A program made the translations under genes and the position numbers. From SHLQ01 sp964517125 (GTDB lineage: Bacteria; Actinomycetota; Acidimicrobiia; Acidimicrobiales; SHLQ01): a stretch of DNA of 64,000 nt. Below, piece after piece: positions 1-8,170 of this stretch (positions within the stretch are counted from its first letter, which is position 1; each line of letters opens with the position of its first letter). The stretch is from positions 42,458 to 106,457 of the forward strand of contig CAZFBD010000005.1 in assembly GCA_964517125.1 (NCBI GenBank), given 5' to 3'. The notes beneath the pieces are model-generated. The model had not been told where the DNA came from. It searched no databases and was given only the letters and a program-made list of their open reading frames with translations.

Positions 1-462
1 GCCGGTGCGCCCATGTCCGCCCGCTTCGCTGCCCTGCGCAACGATCGCGTCGGCACCGGCTGCGACGGCATCGACGGCCTCCTGCGTCGTGCCCACCTGG
101 CACACCGCCCTGGCGCCAGCCTCATGAATCTCGGCAATGTGGGGGCACGGGTCTCCGAAGGACAGCCAGATGGCTGCTGGCTCATGGGCGAGTGCGGTTG
201 TGACCGCGCCGTCAGCCATGTTCCAGGTGATCAGGCCGATGCCCACTGGCGTATCGCCCACGAGCTCCATCTGGTCGGAAATCCATCCGGCGTCGCCGTA
301 CCCTCCGCCCAGGAATCCCATGCCGCCTGCCTCGCTCACCGCCCGAGCCAGCTTCCCGCCAGCGATCTTGGCCATGGGAGCGAGCGCAACGGGGCGCTGC
401 ATTCCAAAGACGGTTCGCAACACGTGGGGATCGGTGGTGGTCGGTTCGCTCGCTTCGGGCAT
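1..462 (-). CDS. Nitronate monooxygenase family protein, N-terminal part (runs off the left edge)
   Basis: Only the first 154 codons lie in the window; the frame stays open to base 1. The translation shows the FMN-dependent 2-nitropropane dioxygenase/nitronate monooxygenase pattern: an APMAKIAGG segment near residue 28, GGMGFLGGGYGD near residue 46 and the flavin phosphate-binding stretch AQGSEAGGHGR near the edge. Members oxidise alkyl nitronates using FMN and O2, but many homologues in actinobacteria have unknown substrates. The ATG at 462 is preferred because a TACGAT hexamer sits 6 nt upstream, a leaderless arrangement. It is divergent from the small gene at 513. Family is confident; substrate is unknown. 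Confidence 0.85.
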   Translation of the reverse strand, partial: MPEASEPTTTDPHVLRTVFGMQRPVALAPMAKIAGGKLARAVSEAGGMGFLGGGYGDAGWISDQMELVGDTPVGIGLITWNMADGAVTTALAHEPAAIWLSFGDPCPHIAEIHEAGARAVCQVGTTQEAVDAVAAGADAIVAQGSEAGGHGRTG

Positions 463-468
463 CCACGG

Positions 469-506
469 ATCGTAGCGACCGACGCCGATCGGCGGTGGCC
501 TACCGT
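469..506. promoter_or_regulatory. Divergent leaderless -10 pair
   Basis: On the minus strand TACGAT (469-474) lies 6 nt before the ATG at 462. On the plus strand TACCGT (501-506) lies 6 nt before the ATG at 513. Neither start has a Shine-Dalgarno sequence. The spacing fits transcription starting at the initiation codon. Confidence 0.5.
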
Positions 507-512
507 GGTGGC

Positions 513-815
513 ATGTACTCGCTCGTTCTGCGTGCCCAGCTTGGAGACGGTCCGATCCGAACATCAGCCGGAGATCCCGTCACCGCGGAACAGTTGGAGC
601 TCTCCGAGCGGTTGCGGGTGGCGCTCGCCGACTGGTCCGAGTTCTTCCAGGAGGTCGACGGCGTACTCGACACCCCGGACATCGCCGACGCATTCGTGAG
701 TCAGGCATACAAATTGGCAACCGCCCTGCGTCGCGAACTGAAGGGAAGTGACGTCTGGTTGTGGCATCCCGTGGCCGAGGAGCTGATCGAAGTGGAACTT
801 CGTCGACCCCGCTGA
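513..815 (+). CDS. Small hypothetical protein
   Basis: Encodes 100 residues beginning MYSLVLRA. No family was recognised. The protein is acidic and predicted mostly helical, with the segment SERLRVALADWSEFF in the middle and no signal peptide or membrane segment. An in-frame alternative start lies at 495, but the ATG at 513 has TACCGT 6 nt upstream and no other ribosome signal, so it is preferred. It stands alone, divergent from the monooxygenase and about 50 nt before the coiled-coil protein. The function is unknown. Confidence 0.65.
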   Translation: MYSLVLRAQLGDGPIRTSAGDPVTAEQLELSERLRVALADWSEFFQEVDGVLDTPDIADAFVSQAYKLATALRRELKGSDVWLWHPVAEELIEVELRRPR

Positions 816-856
816 AGGTTTTTCACTCCGGTGGCCACTGCGGGCGCGTCACGACC

Positions 857-862
857 TACCAT
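857..862 (+). promoter_or_regulatory. Leaderless -10 hexamer
   Basis: TACCAT lies 6 nt before the ATG at 869, and there is no purine-rich ribosome-binding site between them. Confidence 0.5.
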
Positions 863-868
863 TCACCC

Positions 869-1621
869 ATGAGCCATACGACTCAGGAACTGGCGGGTCC
901 TGCCGATGGTCGCTCCATGGTGAGCCTCGATTCGGCACAGGCGATGGAACGACTGCGGCGCGAGCTCAGCGCGGTCCGAGTCGCCCGCGATGAAGCCGAA
1001 GTTCGGGCACGCCGTGCCGCCGAAGCCGCCGATGGCGATACGCCCGGTCAGCGGCTGGAGCGGGCATCAAAGCTCGTCCGGCTCCGTGCCGCCTCCGAGC
1101 AACGGTTGGCCGAGATCACCCGGCACCGCAACGCGGCAGAGCGGGCGCTCGTGGCGGCCAATGTCGCTGCTGCCGGTATTCGTGCCCGAGCCGCAGAGAG
1201 CGTCGTTCAGGCACGGCGCGAAGCGAAGTCCATTGTGGAAATGGCCCGCAACGTTGCTGACGAGATGGAACGTCGAGCCCTCGACGACGCCCGCTCCATG
1301 CACGCCAACGCCGAGGTGCACGTCGCCACCTTGCGCGCCGCAGCCGTGACCGAAGCTGCCGAAGCCCGCCGGCTTCGTGACGAAGCCCAGGAACTGCACG
1401 ACGACGCTCAGAAGCGCTGGCTTGCCGCCAACCAGGCCATGCATCAGGCCGCTGAACGCGCGCCCGAACCGCAACCGGCTGTGTCGGTTCCCGAGGGCGA
1501 GATGATCTGGCTCACCGAAGATGCGGTCGAGGAACTCGACGATCGTTTCGAGAAGTACTTCGCGCTCGAGCTGAACGACGACTCTGCTCGCGACTGGATG
1601 CTGGGGCGCCGCGGCGCCTGA
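869..1621 (+). CDS. Alanine-rich coiled-coil protein
   Basis: Encodes 250 residues. From about residue 18 to 200 the protein is nearly uninterrupted heptad-like sequence rich in Ala, Arg and Glu, with no Pro or Gly breaks apart from one DGDTPGQ stretch, which indicates a long coiled coil. It is followed by a Pro-rich hinge (PEPQPAVSVPEGE) and an acidic tail ending RDWMLGRRGA. It resembles the coiled-coil part of actinobacterial DivIVA/Wag31-like or SMC-hinge-like proteins, but the DivIVA N-terminal motif is absent, so no function is assigned. The start at 869 is favoured over an in-frame ATG-like codon at 761 because of the -10 at 857 and because the extra residues are low-complexity. Confidence 0.75.
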   Translation: MSHTTQELAGPADGRSMVSLDSAQAMERLRRELSAVRVARDEAEVRARRAAEAADGDTPGQRLERASKLVRLRAASEQRLAEITRHRNAAERALVAANVAAAGIRARAAESVVQARREAKSIVEMARNVADEMERRALDDARSMHANAEVHVATLRAAAVTEAAEARRLRDEAQELHDDAQKRWLAANQAMHQAAERAPEPQPAVSVPEGEMIWLTEDAVEELDDRFEKYFALELNDDSARDWMLGRRGA

Positions 1622-1639
1622 TCCCGCCGAAAGACGTGA

Positions 1640-2929
1640 TCACGCGCTGTCGGCGACCTCGCTCAACGGCCGTGGTGGGGTGGCCAGAAGCCAAAAGACG
1701 TTGCCGAAGAGCGCGAGCGCAGCGATGATCGTGAAACCGAGCTGGTAGTCGCCGGTGCTGTCGGCGAGCATCCCGGCGAGGAGCGGTCCGGCAACCGTGC
1801 CCAGCGTGACGATGATCGCGGACCAGCCCATGATCTCGGCGAAATGGGTCGAACCGAAGTAGTCGGCACGGATCGCCTGCATGAGCGGACCACGAGATCC
1901 CCAGGCCAGACCGTGCAGGACAACGAACACCCCGATCGCAACCGGACCGTTCACCCAGGTCATGGTGAGCAGCCCAAGCGCATGGGCACACATGGCCACG
2001 GCCACGATGAGTCGCTTGTTCACCCGGTCACCCAGATACCCGCCAAGCGCGGTGCCCATGAACTGGAAGATCGGGATCAGTCCAGCGATGAGGGCGGCGC
2101 GCTGTGCCGTGTACCCGCGGTCTTCGGTCAGGTAGAGGGCGATGTGGGCAATCGTGGCACTGACCACGATGAGCGCCGAACCGTGACCCAACGAGATCAT
2201 CCAGAACGATCTGGTTCGCATGGCTCGCCGGGCCGTGAAGTGGTCGTCGGAGACACCCTCGGCTCGTGGAGTGTCGGCGACCAGATCCTCGGGGATGCCG
2301 TCGACGGGTTCGCCCGTTTCCTCACGTGTCCGGCTGATGATTCGGGAAGCCAGCACGATCGCCACGGTCACCACGACACCGGCACCAACCATGCTCGCCC
2401 GCCAGCCGAACCAGCCGAAACAGACCACAAGGATGGGACCCGCAAATCCGCCGAGTGCAAAGCCCATCGTCTGGATTGACAGGGCGCGGGCGCGCTTGCG
2501 TTCGAACCATGGAACGAGCGCTGACGTGATCGTGAGGAAGCCGGCCAAGGCCATGCCGAATGCGGCGACGAACATGGCGACGAAGAACTGTGGTTTGGTC
2601 TCCACCAGCGCCAATCCGATATACCCACCGAGCACAAACACCGATCCGAACCGCATGATTCGTTTCGTCCCCCACCGGCGCAGGGCAGAACCCTGGGCCG
2701 GACTGATGAGGGCACTACCGGCTCGGGTGGCCACGAACGCGACCGAGAAGAGGGTCTTGGACCACCCGAATTCGCTCCGCAGCTCCACCGCCAGGTTGCC
2801 GAATCCCTGCATCCACAACATGGACTGCAATGCCCACAACGACGCGCTCGCCGCGACCACCTTCCAACCCGTGAAGACCCTGCGTCCCCACACCATGCCG
2901 CTCTCGCCGTAGGCGACCTGGTTGCTCAC
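1640..2929 (-). CDS. Major facilitator superfamily transporter
   Basis: Encodes 429 residues with about 12 hydrophobic segments in two six-helix halves separated by a charged cytoplasmic loop near residues 195-235 (TREETGEPVDGIPEDL). The first half carries a loop 2-3 motif ending RRWGTKR and the second half GYLGDRVNKR, as expected for MFS proteins. It is most like the oxalate/formate antiporter and monocarboxylate-type groups. The substrate cannot be told. The ATG overlaps the stop of the upstream rRNA methyltransferase gene by four bases (ATGA), so the two are probably translationally coupled. Confidence 0.85.
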   Translation of the reverse strand: MSNQVAYGESGMVWGRRVFTGWKVVAASASLWALQSMLWMQGFGNLAVELRSEFGWSKTLFSVAFVATRAGSALISPAQGSALRRWGTKRIMRFGSVFVLGGYIGLALVETKPQFFVAMFVAAFGMALAGFLTITSALVPWFERKRARALSIQTMGFALGGFAGPILVVCFGWFGWRASMVGAGVVVTVAIVLASRIISRTREETGEPVDGIPEDLVADTPRAEGVSDDHFTARRAMRTRSFWMISLGHGSALIVVSATIAHIALYLTEDRGYTAQRAALIAGLIPIFQFMGTALGGYLGDRVNKRLIVAVAMCAHALGLLTMTWVNGPVAIGVFVVLHGLAWGSRGPLMQAIRADYFGSTHFAEIMGWSAIIVTLGTVAGPLLAGMLADSTGDYQLGFTIIAALALFGNVFWLLATPPRPLSEVADSA

Positions 2930-3675
2930 GAACGTCTTCGTGTCTCGTACGCGATCAACGACGCGGCCACCGCGGCATTGAGCGACTCCACGCCGTTGTC
3001 GAGCGGAATGGACACCGTGCCGACAGAGGCGTCGGCTGCGGCGGTGCTGAGTCCGTCGCTCTCATTGCCGATGACATACGCGGCTCGCTCGGGAAGGTCA
3101 GCGCTGAAGAGATCCTGTCCTCCCATGTCGACGCCCACCACGTCGAAGCGATGCTCCTGCAGGATCGCGACGGCCTCTTCGATGGTCTCGGTCCGCAGAA
3201 TCGGCGCTCGAAAGGCAACCCCGGCCGACGCCTTGATTGCGACCGGTCCGATGTCGGCTGTGCCCCGATGCGGCACCACGACGCCGTCCACACCGGCCGC
3301 TGTGGCCGAGCGGAGGATCATGCCAACGTTGGCCGGGTTGTGGACATGGTCGAGCACCAGAATCGTGCACGCCCAGTCCTTGCCTCGGCGGCGCTGCTCG
3401 CAGAACTCGCCCAGATGCTGCATGGCTGGCGCCACCACATCGGCGACCACGCCCTGGTGGTGCCGGCTGGAACGGGCGACGGCGGTGACCTTCTGCTCCG
3501 ACACCTTCTCCACGGTGACGCGACGACTGGCCGCCATGCCGTTGATGGTGTCGATCTCGGGCCCGCGGGCCTTCGAGGACAACAGGATCTTGTCGAACTG
3601 CAGCGTGTCGTCGTGCAGCGCCTCGATGATGGGCTTGCGGCCCATCACGGTGAGAAAGGAGTCGCGTGGCGACAC
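2926..3675 (-). CDS. SpoU/TrmH family RNA 2'-O-methyltransferase (RlmB-like)
   Basis: This is an AdoMet-dependent methyltransferase of the SPOUT class that methylates a ribose 2'-OH in 23S rRNA or tRNA. The N-terminal substrate-binding part begins with the typical GRKPIIEAL. The catalytic domain contains the three knot motifs: DHVHNPANVGMILRSA, YVIGNESDGLS and IPLDNGVESLNAAVA. The frame is open far upstream, into ileS. The GTG at 3675 is chosen because it lies 5 nt after the ileS stop. An ATG at 3645, directly before GRKP, would give about 239 residues and is equally plausible. It lies between ileS and the MFS gene in a tightly packed minus-strand run. Confidence 0.88.
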   Translation of the reverse strand: MSPRDSFLTVMGRKPIIEALHDDTLQFDKILLSSKARGPEIDTINGMAASRRVTVEKVSEQKVTAVARSSRHHQGVVADVVAPAMQHLGEFCEQRRRGKDWACTILVLDHVHNPANVGMILRSATAAGVDGVVVPHRGTADIGPVAIKASAGVAFRAPILRTETIEEAVAILQEHRFDVVGVDMGGQDLFSADLPERAAYVIGNESDGLSTAAADASVGTVSIPLDNGVESLNAAVAASLIAYETRRRS

Positions 3676-3680
3676 GCCGC

Positions 3681-6600
3681 TCAGCTCGCCACGGCGAAGC
3701 TGAGCGTTCCGGTTCCGGCTGCGTCGTGTCCGCCGTCGACCGTCCCGTAAGTGATGGTGGTGGCGAGGGTCTGTTCGCCCACCCACGCTTCCATCGCCTG
3801 CACCGCCGCGGCGGCTTCTGGGGTCAGGTCCAGGGTGAGCGCAATCCGGTCGGTGACGACGAGGTCCTCGGTTTTGCGTGCTTCCTGCACCGCTCGGACG
3901 ATGTCCCGTGCGACACCCTCGGCCTCGAGCTCTGGTGTGAGCTCGGTGTCGAGGACCACGACCGCGTCGTTGCTGGGCAGTGCTGCTGCCGTGACGCCGT
4001 CGGCCGGCTTCACGTTGAGGTCGTACTCCTCTTCGGTGAGTGTGTGCCCGGCGATGTCGATGCTGCCGTCGTCATTCTGCGTCCAGGCGCCCTGCTTCGC
4101 TGCACCGAAGACCTTCTGCACATCGCCGCCCAGGCGTGGTCCGAGGACCTTGCCGTTGGGCTGGAGCGAGAACTCGGCAAACGACGACAGGTCATCGGAG
4201 AACTCGACGGACTTCACGTTGACCTCGTCGGCGATGAGGTGCTGCAACGCGGCGACACCATCGGCGCTCGCCCCAGCCAGTGTGAGCGACTGCAACGGCA
4301 GACGGACGCGCAGGCCATTGTCCTCGCGCAGGCGGAGGGCAGCCGACACGACCGTTCGCACACGGTCCATGCCCGCGACAAGCTCCGGGTCGGAGGGGAA
4401 GTCTTCTGGGTTTGGCCAATCGCCAAGGTGGACCGAGTCTTCGCCGGTGAGTGCGGAGTGGATCTCTTCGGTGACCATTGGCAGGAAGGGCGCAGCAAGC
4501 TTGAGGAACGTCACGAGCACCGAGTACATGGTGTCGTACGCGTTCGCTTTGTCGTCGGTCATCTCCGGACCCCAGAAGCGGTTCCGGGAGCGGCGGATGT
4601 ACCAGTTGTTCAACGCGTCGATGAACGAGGCGATCTCCACCGTTGCACCAGCGAGGTCGTATTCCTCCATGCGATCGGTGGTCGCTTCAATCACCGCGCG
4701 CAGCTTGGCCAGGATGTAGCGGTCGAGCTCGTCGGTGGAGTCGGTGCGGAACTTGGCCGTGTATCCGTCGATGTTCGCGTAGAGCGTGAAGAACGAATAC
4801 GCGTTCCAGATGGGAAGCAGGACCTGTCGGGTGACCTCGGCGATGCCATGGTCGGAGATGCGGGCGTCGCCGCCACGAACGATGTTCGAGCTCATGAAGT
4901 ACCAACGGAGCGCGTCGGAACCCTGCTTGTCGAAGATCTCGTTCGGCTCCGTGTAGTTGCGCAGCTTCTTCGACAGCTTGGCGCCATCGTCGGCAAGGAG
5001 GATGCCGTGGCAGATCACGTTCTGGAACGACGGCTTGTCGAACAGCGCGCCCGCCAGCACATGCAGCGTGTAGAACCAGCCGCGGGTCTGGTTGATGTAC
5101 TCGACGATGAAGTCGGCCGGGTAGTGCTCTTCGAACCACTCCTTGTTCTCGAAGGGGTAGTGCACCTGAGCGAACGGCATCGAGCCGCTCTCGAACCAGC
5201 AGTCGAAGACCTCGGGCACACGGCGCATCATCGACTCACCGGTCGGGTCGTCCGGGTTGGGGCGCACGAGCTCATCGATGAATGGGCGATGCAGGTTGTC
5301 GGGACGCACACCGAAGTCGGCCTCGAGTTCGTCGAGGCTGCCGTACACGTCGATGCGTGGGTAGTCGGGGTTGTCGCTGCGCCAGACCGGGATGGGGGAA
5401 CCCCAGAACCGGTTGCGGCTGATGGACCAGTCCCGGGCGCCTTCGAGCCACTTACCGAAGCGGCCGTTCTGGACATTGTCGGGAACCCAGTTGATCTCCT
5501 GGTTCAGCTCGACGAGACGGTCACGGAAGTCGGTGACCTTCACGTACCAGCTGGGGAGGGCACGGTAGATGATTGGCGTGTCGGTGCGCCAGCAATGGGG
5601 ATAGTTGTGCTCGTAGCTGTCGTGACGGACGAGCCGGCCCATCTCCTTCACGTGGCGGATGACCTCGGGGTTCGCATCGAACACGTTCATGTCGGCGAAG
5701 TCGGTGACCTCTGCTGTGAATCGGCCCTGGTCGTTGACCGGCACGACCATGCCCATGCCGTTCTCTTCAGCGATGCGCTGATCGTCCTCGCCGAACCCGG
5801 GTGCCGTATGAACAACGCCGGTGCCCTCTTCGGTCTCGACGAAGTCGCCGGCCATCACGCGGAATGCATTGAGGTCGTCTCGGGCGGCGAAGTAGGGGAA
5901 CAGGGGCTCGTAGGTCCGGCCGACGAGATCGCTTCCCTTCACGACCGAGTGCTCGGTCGCGCCCTCGAGCTGCTTCGCGTAGTTACCAACCGTGGCCGCG
6001 CCAAGGATCAGGAACTCGCCATCGAGTTCCATCACGGCGTAGTCCAGATCGGGGCCGACGATCAGGCCGAGGTTCGATGGCAGGGTCCACGGCGTGGTGG
6101 TCCAGGCCAGCAGCTTCATCGGGCCGGGATCGCCCGGGTTCTCGGTGAAGCTGAACGCGACCGTGACGGCCGGGTCCTGACGCGGGCGGGTGGCGTCGTC
6201 CAGGCGGATTTCGAAGTTGGACAGCGGCGTTTCCGCGCCCCAGCTGTACGGCATGACGCGGTTGGCCTCGTAGATGAGGCCCTTGTCCCACAGCTGCTTG
6301 AACGCCCAGATCACCGACTCCATGTAGTCGACGTCCATCGTCTTGTAGTCGTTCTCGAAGTCGACCCAGCGGGCCTGACGAGTGACTGTCTCTTCCCACT
6401 CGGCCGTGTACTTCATGACCGAGTTGCGACAGGCATCGTTGAATTCCTCGATGCCGAATTCGGTGATGGCCACACGGCCGGAGACGCCGAGCTGCTTCTC
6501 GGTTTCCATCTCGGCCGGAAGTCCATGGCAGTCCCAGCCGAAGCGTCGATCGACCTTCTTGCCGCGCATGGTCTGATACCGGGGAACGACGTCCTTGACG

Positions 6601-6806
6601 TAGCCGGTCAGCAGGTGGCCATGGTGGGGGAGTCCGTTGGCGAACGGTGGTCCGTCATAGAAGACGAACTCGTTGTCATCGGACCGCTCGTCGATCGACT
6701 GTTGAAAGGTCCCGGCCTCGTTCCAGCGCGCCAAAATTCGCTGCTCGATAGCCGGAAAGTCCGGCTTGTCGACCGCGGGATAGGGCTGATCTGGACCTGT
6801 ACTCAT
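3681..6806 (-). CDS. ileS: Isoleucyl-tRNA synthetase (eukaryote-like type)
   Basis: Encodes 1041 residues of class I aminoacyl-tRNA synthetase charging tRNA-Ile. The HIGH motif is HHGH at residues 61-64 and the KMSKS-equivalent is KLSKK near residue 609, followed by LRNYTEP. The editing domain (CP1) lies in between, with a WTTTPWTLPSN segment. The length and the KLSKK...NYTEP form match the long eukaryote-like IleS2 type also found in mycobacteria. Members of that type are often insensitive to mupirocin, which here is only an inference. TAGATT sits 6 nt before the ATG and there is no Shine-Dalgarno sequence. The 63-bp tandem repeat begins directly upstream. Confidence 0.97.
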   Translation of the reverse strand: MSTGPDQPYPAVDKPDFPAIEQRILARWNEAGTFQQSIDERSDDNEFVFYDGPPFANGLPHHGHLLTGYVKDVVPRYQTMRGKKVDRRFGWDCHGLPAEMETEKQLGVSGRVAITEFGIEEFNDACRNSVMKYTAEWEETVTRQARWVDFENDYKTMDVDYMESVIWAFKQLWDKGLIYEANRVMPYSWGAETPLSNFEIRLDDATRPRQDPAVTVAFSFTENPGDPGPMKLLAWTTTPWTLPSNLGLIVGPDLDYAVMELDGEFLILGAATVGNYAKQLEGATEHSVVKGSDLVGRTYEPLFPYFAARDDLNAFRVMAGDFVETEEGTGVVHTAPGFGEDDQRIAEENGMGMVVPVNDQGRFTAEVTDFADMNVFDANPEVIRHVKEMGRLVRHDSYEHNYPHCWRTDTPIIYRALPSWYVKVTDFRDRLVELNQEINWVPDNVQNGRFGKWLEGARDWSISRNRFWGSPIPVWRSDNPDYPRIDVYGSLDELEADFGVRPDNLHRPFIDELVRPNPDDPTGESMMRRVPEVFDCWFESGSMPFAQVHYPFENKEWFEEHYPADFIVEYINQTRGWFYTLHVLAGALFDKPSFQNVICHGILLADDGAKLSKKLRNYTEPNEIFDKQGSDALRWYFMSSNIVRGGDARISDHGIAEVTRQVLLPIWNAYSFFTLYANIDGYTAKFRTDSTDELDRYILAKLRAVIEATTDRMEEYDLAGATVEIASFIDALNNWYIRRSRNRFWGPEMTDDKANAYDTMYSVLVTFLKLAAPFLPMVTEEIHSALTGEDSVHLGDWPNPEDFPSDPELVAGMDRVRTVVSAALRLREDNGLRVRLPLQSLTLAGASADGVAALQHLIADEVNVKSVEFSDDLSSFAEFSLQPNGKVLGPRLGGDVQKVFGAAKQGAWTQNDDGSIDIAGHTLTEEEYDLNVKPADGVTAAALPSNDAVVVLDTELTPELEAEGVARDIVRAVQEARKTEDLVVTDRIALTLDLTPEAAAAVQAMEAWVGEQTLATTITYGTVDGGHDAAGTGTLSFAVAS

Positions 6807-6812
6807 GAACCA

Positions 6813-6818
6813 AATCTA
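6813..6818 (-). promoter_or_regulatory. Leaderless -10 hexamer of ileS
   Basis: TAGATT on the minus strand ends 6 nt before the ileS ATG. It abuts the minisatellite, so any -35 contact must fall inside the repeat. No T-box conserved sequence was found upstream. Confidence 0.5.
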
Positions 6819-7107
6819 CTGTGCTTTCCCAGGCGTTCGGTCTGTCCAGGCCGGCGTCGGGGCCAGNNNNNNNNNNNNNNNNNNNNNNNNNNNNNNNNNN
6901 NNNNNNNNNNNNNNNNNNNNNNNNNNNNNNNNNNNNNNNNNNNNNNNNNNNNNNNNNNNNNNNNNNTCGTGTGCGGCTGGGCTGTGCTTTCCCAGGCGTT
7001 CGGTCTGTCCAGGCCGGCGTCGGGGCCAGTCGTGTGCGGCTGGGCTGTGCTTTCCCAGGCGTTCGGTCTGTCCAGGCCGGCGTCAGGGCCAGTCCCGTGC
7101 GGCTGGG
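6819..7107. repeat. 63-bp tandem repeat (minisatellite) interrupted by the gap
   Basis: A 63-nt unit is present as a partial copy (6819-6866, unit bases 16-63), two full copies (6967-7029 and 7030-7092, differing at one base) and a 15-nt stub (7093-7107) that starts with one substitution. The 100-N run falls inside the array, so the true copy number is unknown. The unit is a multiple of three, so both strands show open frames with 21-residue periodicity, but no start, ribosome site or family supports coding. The array fills the region between the ileS start and the DUF6918 gene. There are no spacers, so it is not a CRISPR. Confidence 0.9.
6867..6966. other. Assembly gap of exactly 100 N
   Basis: A run of 100 N is the conventional placeholder for a scaffold gap of unknown size. 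It lies within the tandem repeat, which is the likely reason the assembly broke. Confidence 0.99.
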
Positions 7108-7143
7108 GGGTATCCAGTCAGCTTTCAGGTAGGGCTTGTCCCC

Positions 7144-7204
7144 GGGGCGTTTCGGCCCCCAGGGCCGAAAGGCCGGAAGTGACGAGGCCGCTAGGCCGAG
7201 GAAC
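7144..7204. repeat. Palindromic intergenic element, copy A
   Basis: This 61-nt element contains a strong hairpin, TTTCGGCCC paired with GGGCCGAAA, followed by a conserved tail with GGCCGCTAGGCC. Copy B at 7836-7897 is nearly identical, with one extra C in the loop and about five substitutions. Copy A begins directly downstream of the DUF6918 stop codon and could act as a terminator or RNA stabiliser. It resembles the REP-like elements scattered in high-GC genomes. Confidence 0.8.
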
Positions 7205-7205
7205 A

Positions 7206-7640
7206 TCAGCCGCCGTGTTTTGCGGCGAAGGCTCCGATTCTTGGCATGGCGTTCACAACCTGGTCCTTGGCGCCTTTGCGGAGCTTGTTGTACACGCCGA
7301 CGGCTGCCTTGTTGTTGGCTTCGGCGGCGCGGGCGTCGGTGACCGACAGCAGGTCCTCGGCAATGGTGTCTGCGTTGGCGACGAAGTGTGCGGGTACATC
7401 ACCAGCGGCCTTGCCGGCCTCGTAGTGCGGGTCGATGGCTGGCGCCATGCGTGGCAGCAACTTGTGGAGGTTTGAACTGACCATGTCGGGTCGGATCTTG
7501 TTGAGAGCCCCGTACCCGGTCTGGATCGCCTTGCCCTTCAGGCCCGAAAGGTCGTCGACTTCGGCGTCAACCTCGGCGATGGCATCGGTAACGATCGTTG
7601 CCCTGCGGTCGTCATCGGCAAGCTGTTCAGAAAGTGACAT
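7206..7640 (-). CDS. DUF6918 family protein
   Basis: Encodes 144 residues beginning MSLSEQLADDDRRA. The pattern of the actinobacterial DUF6918 family is clear: an N-terminal helix, an AEVDDLSGLKGKAIQTGYGALNKIRP segment, a central LLPRMAPAIDPHY and a C-terminal ADALL-like TDARAAE...YNKLRKGAKDQV region. It is soluble, all-helical in appearance, with no signal peptide and no known biochemical role. The ATG at 7640 is chosen over a codon at 7697 because GGAGAAG lies 7 nt upstream. The gene is isolated between two copies of a palindromic repeat. Confidence 0.8.
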   Translation of the reverse strand: MSLSEQLADDDRRATIVTDAIAEVDAEVDDLSGLKGKAIQTGYGALNKIRPDMVSSNLHKLLPRMAPAIDPHYEAGKAAGDVPAHFVANADTIAEDLLSVTDARAAEANNKAAVGVYNKLRKGAKDQVVNAMPRIGAFAAKHGG

Positions 7641-7720
7641 GAAACTTCTCCAGTGGTGATCTAGCGAGATCGGCAACCCAACAAGAATCTGTAGCAAACC
7701 CAGAACGCAAAAAGCCCAAA

Positions 7721-7794
7721 GGTGACAACCGAGACCCGACCCCAGTTGTCACGCGAAGGGTGACAACCGAGACGCGACCCCAGGTGTCACGCTC
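7721..7794. repeat. Tandem pair of GTGACAAC-type inverted repeats
   Basis: Two copies (7721-7757 and 7759-7794) of a roughly 37-nt unit lie upstream of the DUF6918 gene. Each starts GGTGACAACCGAGAC and ends with GTCACGC, so GTGACAAC can pair with GTTGTCAC; in copy 2 one arm is GGTGTCAC. A truncated third arm, ACAGGTGTCAC, follows. A related 20-mer occurs at 14251-14270. The 7641-8170 stretch otherwise holds only repeat copy B and no gene. Confidence 0.75.
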
Positions 7795-7835
7795 ACAGGT
7801 GTCACTGGAGCGAGAGCTCTCGGGCAGCTGAAGGA

Positions 7836-7897
7836 GGGGCGTTTCGGCCCCCCGGGGCCGAAAGGCCGTAAGTGAGGAGGCCGCTAGGCCGACGAAC
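7836..7897. repeat. Palindromic intergenic element, copy B
   Basis: This is the second copy of the element at 7144-7204, in the same orientation. Its hairpin is longer here (TTTCGGCCCC/GGGGCCGAAA around CC). The two copies bracket the DUF6918 gene together with the GTGACAAC repeats. Confidence 0.8.
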
Positions 7898-8170
7898 GGC
7901 AACCTCAAGTGGGCGGCTCCGCCCAGAGCCACCCACTTGCGTTTGTGTTGTGATCGCAACTCCGCCGCTGCGATGAACCCACCGTAGGAGACGTGACATC
8001 GGGCACGCATGAGTCATTGGGATCACCGTTGGTGGGTGAGATCACACGGTGCGCGAATGGCGGAGAAAAAATCCGTCAATTTCGCAGAGAGTAGGTGCAT
8101 ATTCCTCTTCCGTGTGGTCTATGTGACCGATAGTGTTCTTAGGCGGACTAGAAGGGTTTGGTGGTTTTCC

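Noticed and set aside
6819..7107. CRISPR array
   Set aside because: The 63-nt units follow each other directly without spacers, and there are no cas genes.
6807..7205. T-box or other riboswitch controlling ileS
   Set aside because: No T-box consensus (AGGGTGGNACCGCG-like) occurs on the ileS strand, and a -10 hexamer only 6 nt from the ATG suggests a leaderless message with no room for a riboswitch.
6805..7206. Open frames with a 21-residue repeat (SRTRLAPTPAWTD-like on minus, CFPRRSVCPG-like on plus)
   Set aside because: They arise because the 63-nt unit is divisible by three. Both strands are open, and there is no ribosome site, leader or known family.
3666..7475. A very long open frame on the plus strand across ileS
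   Set aside because: It is antisense to ileS, has no family signature and is a by-product of GC-rich codon bias; ileS on the minus strand is certain.
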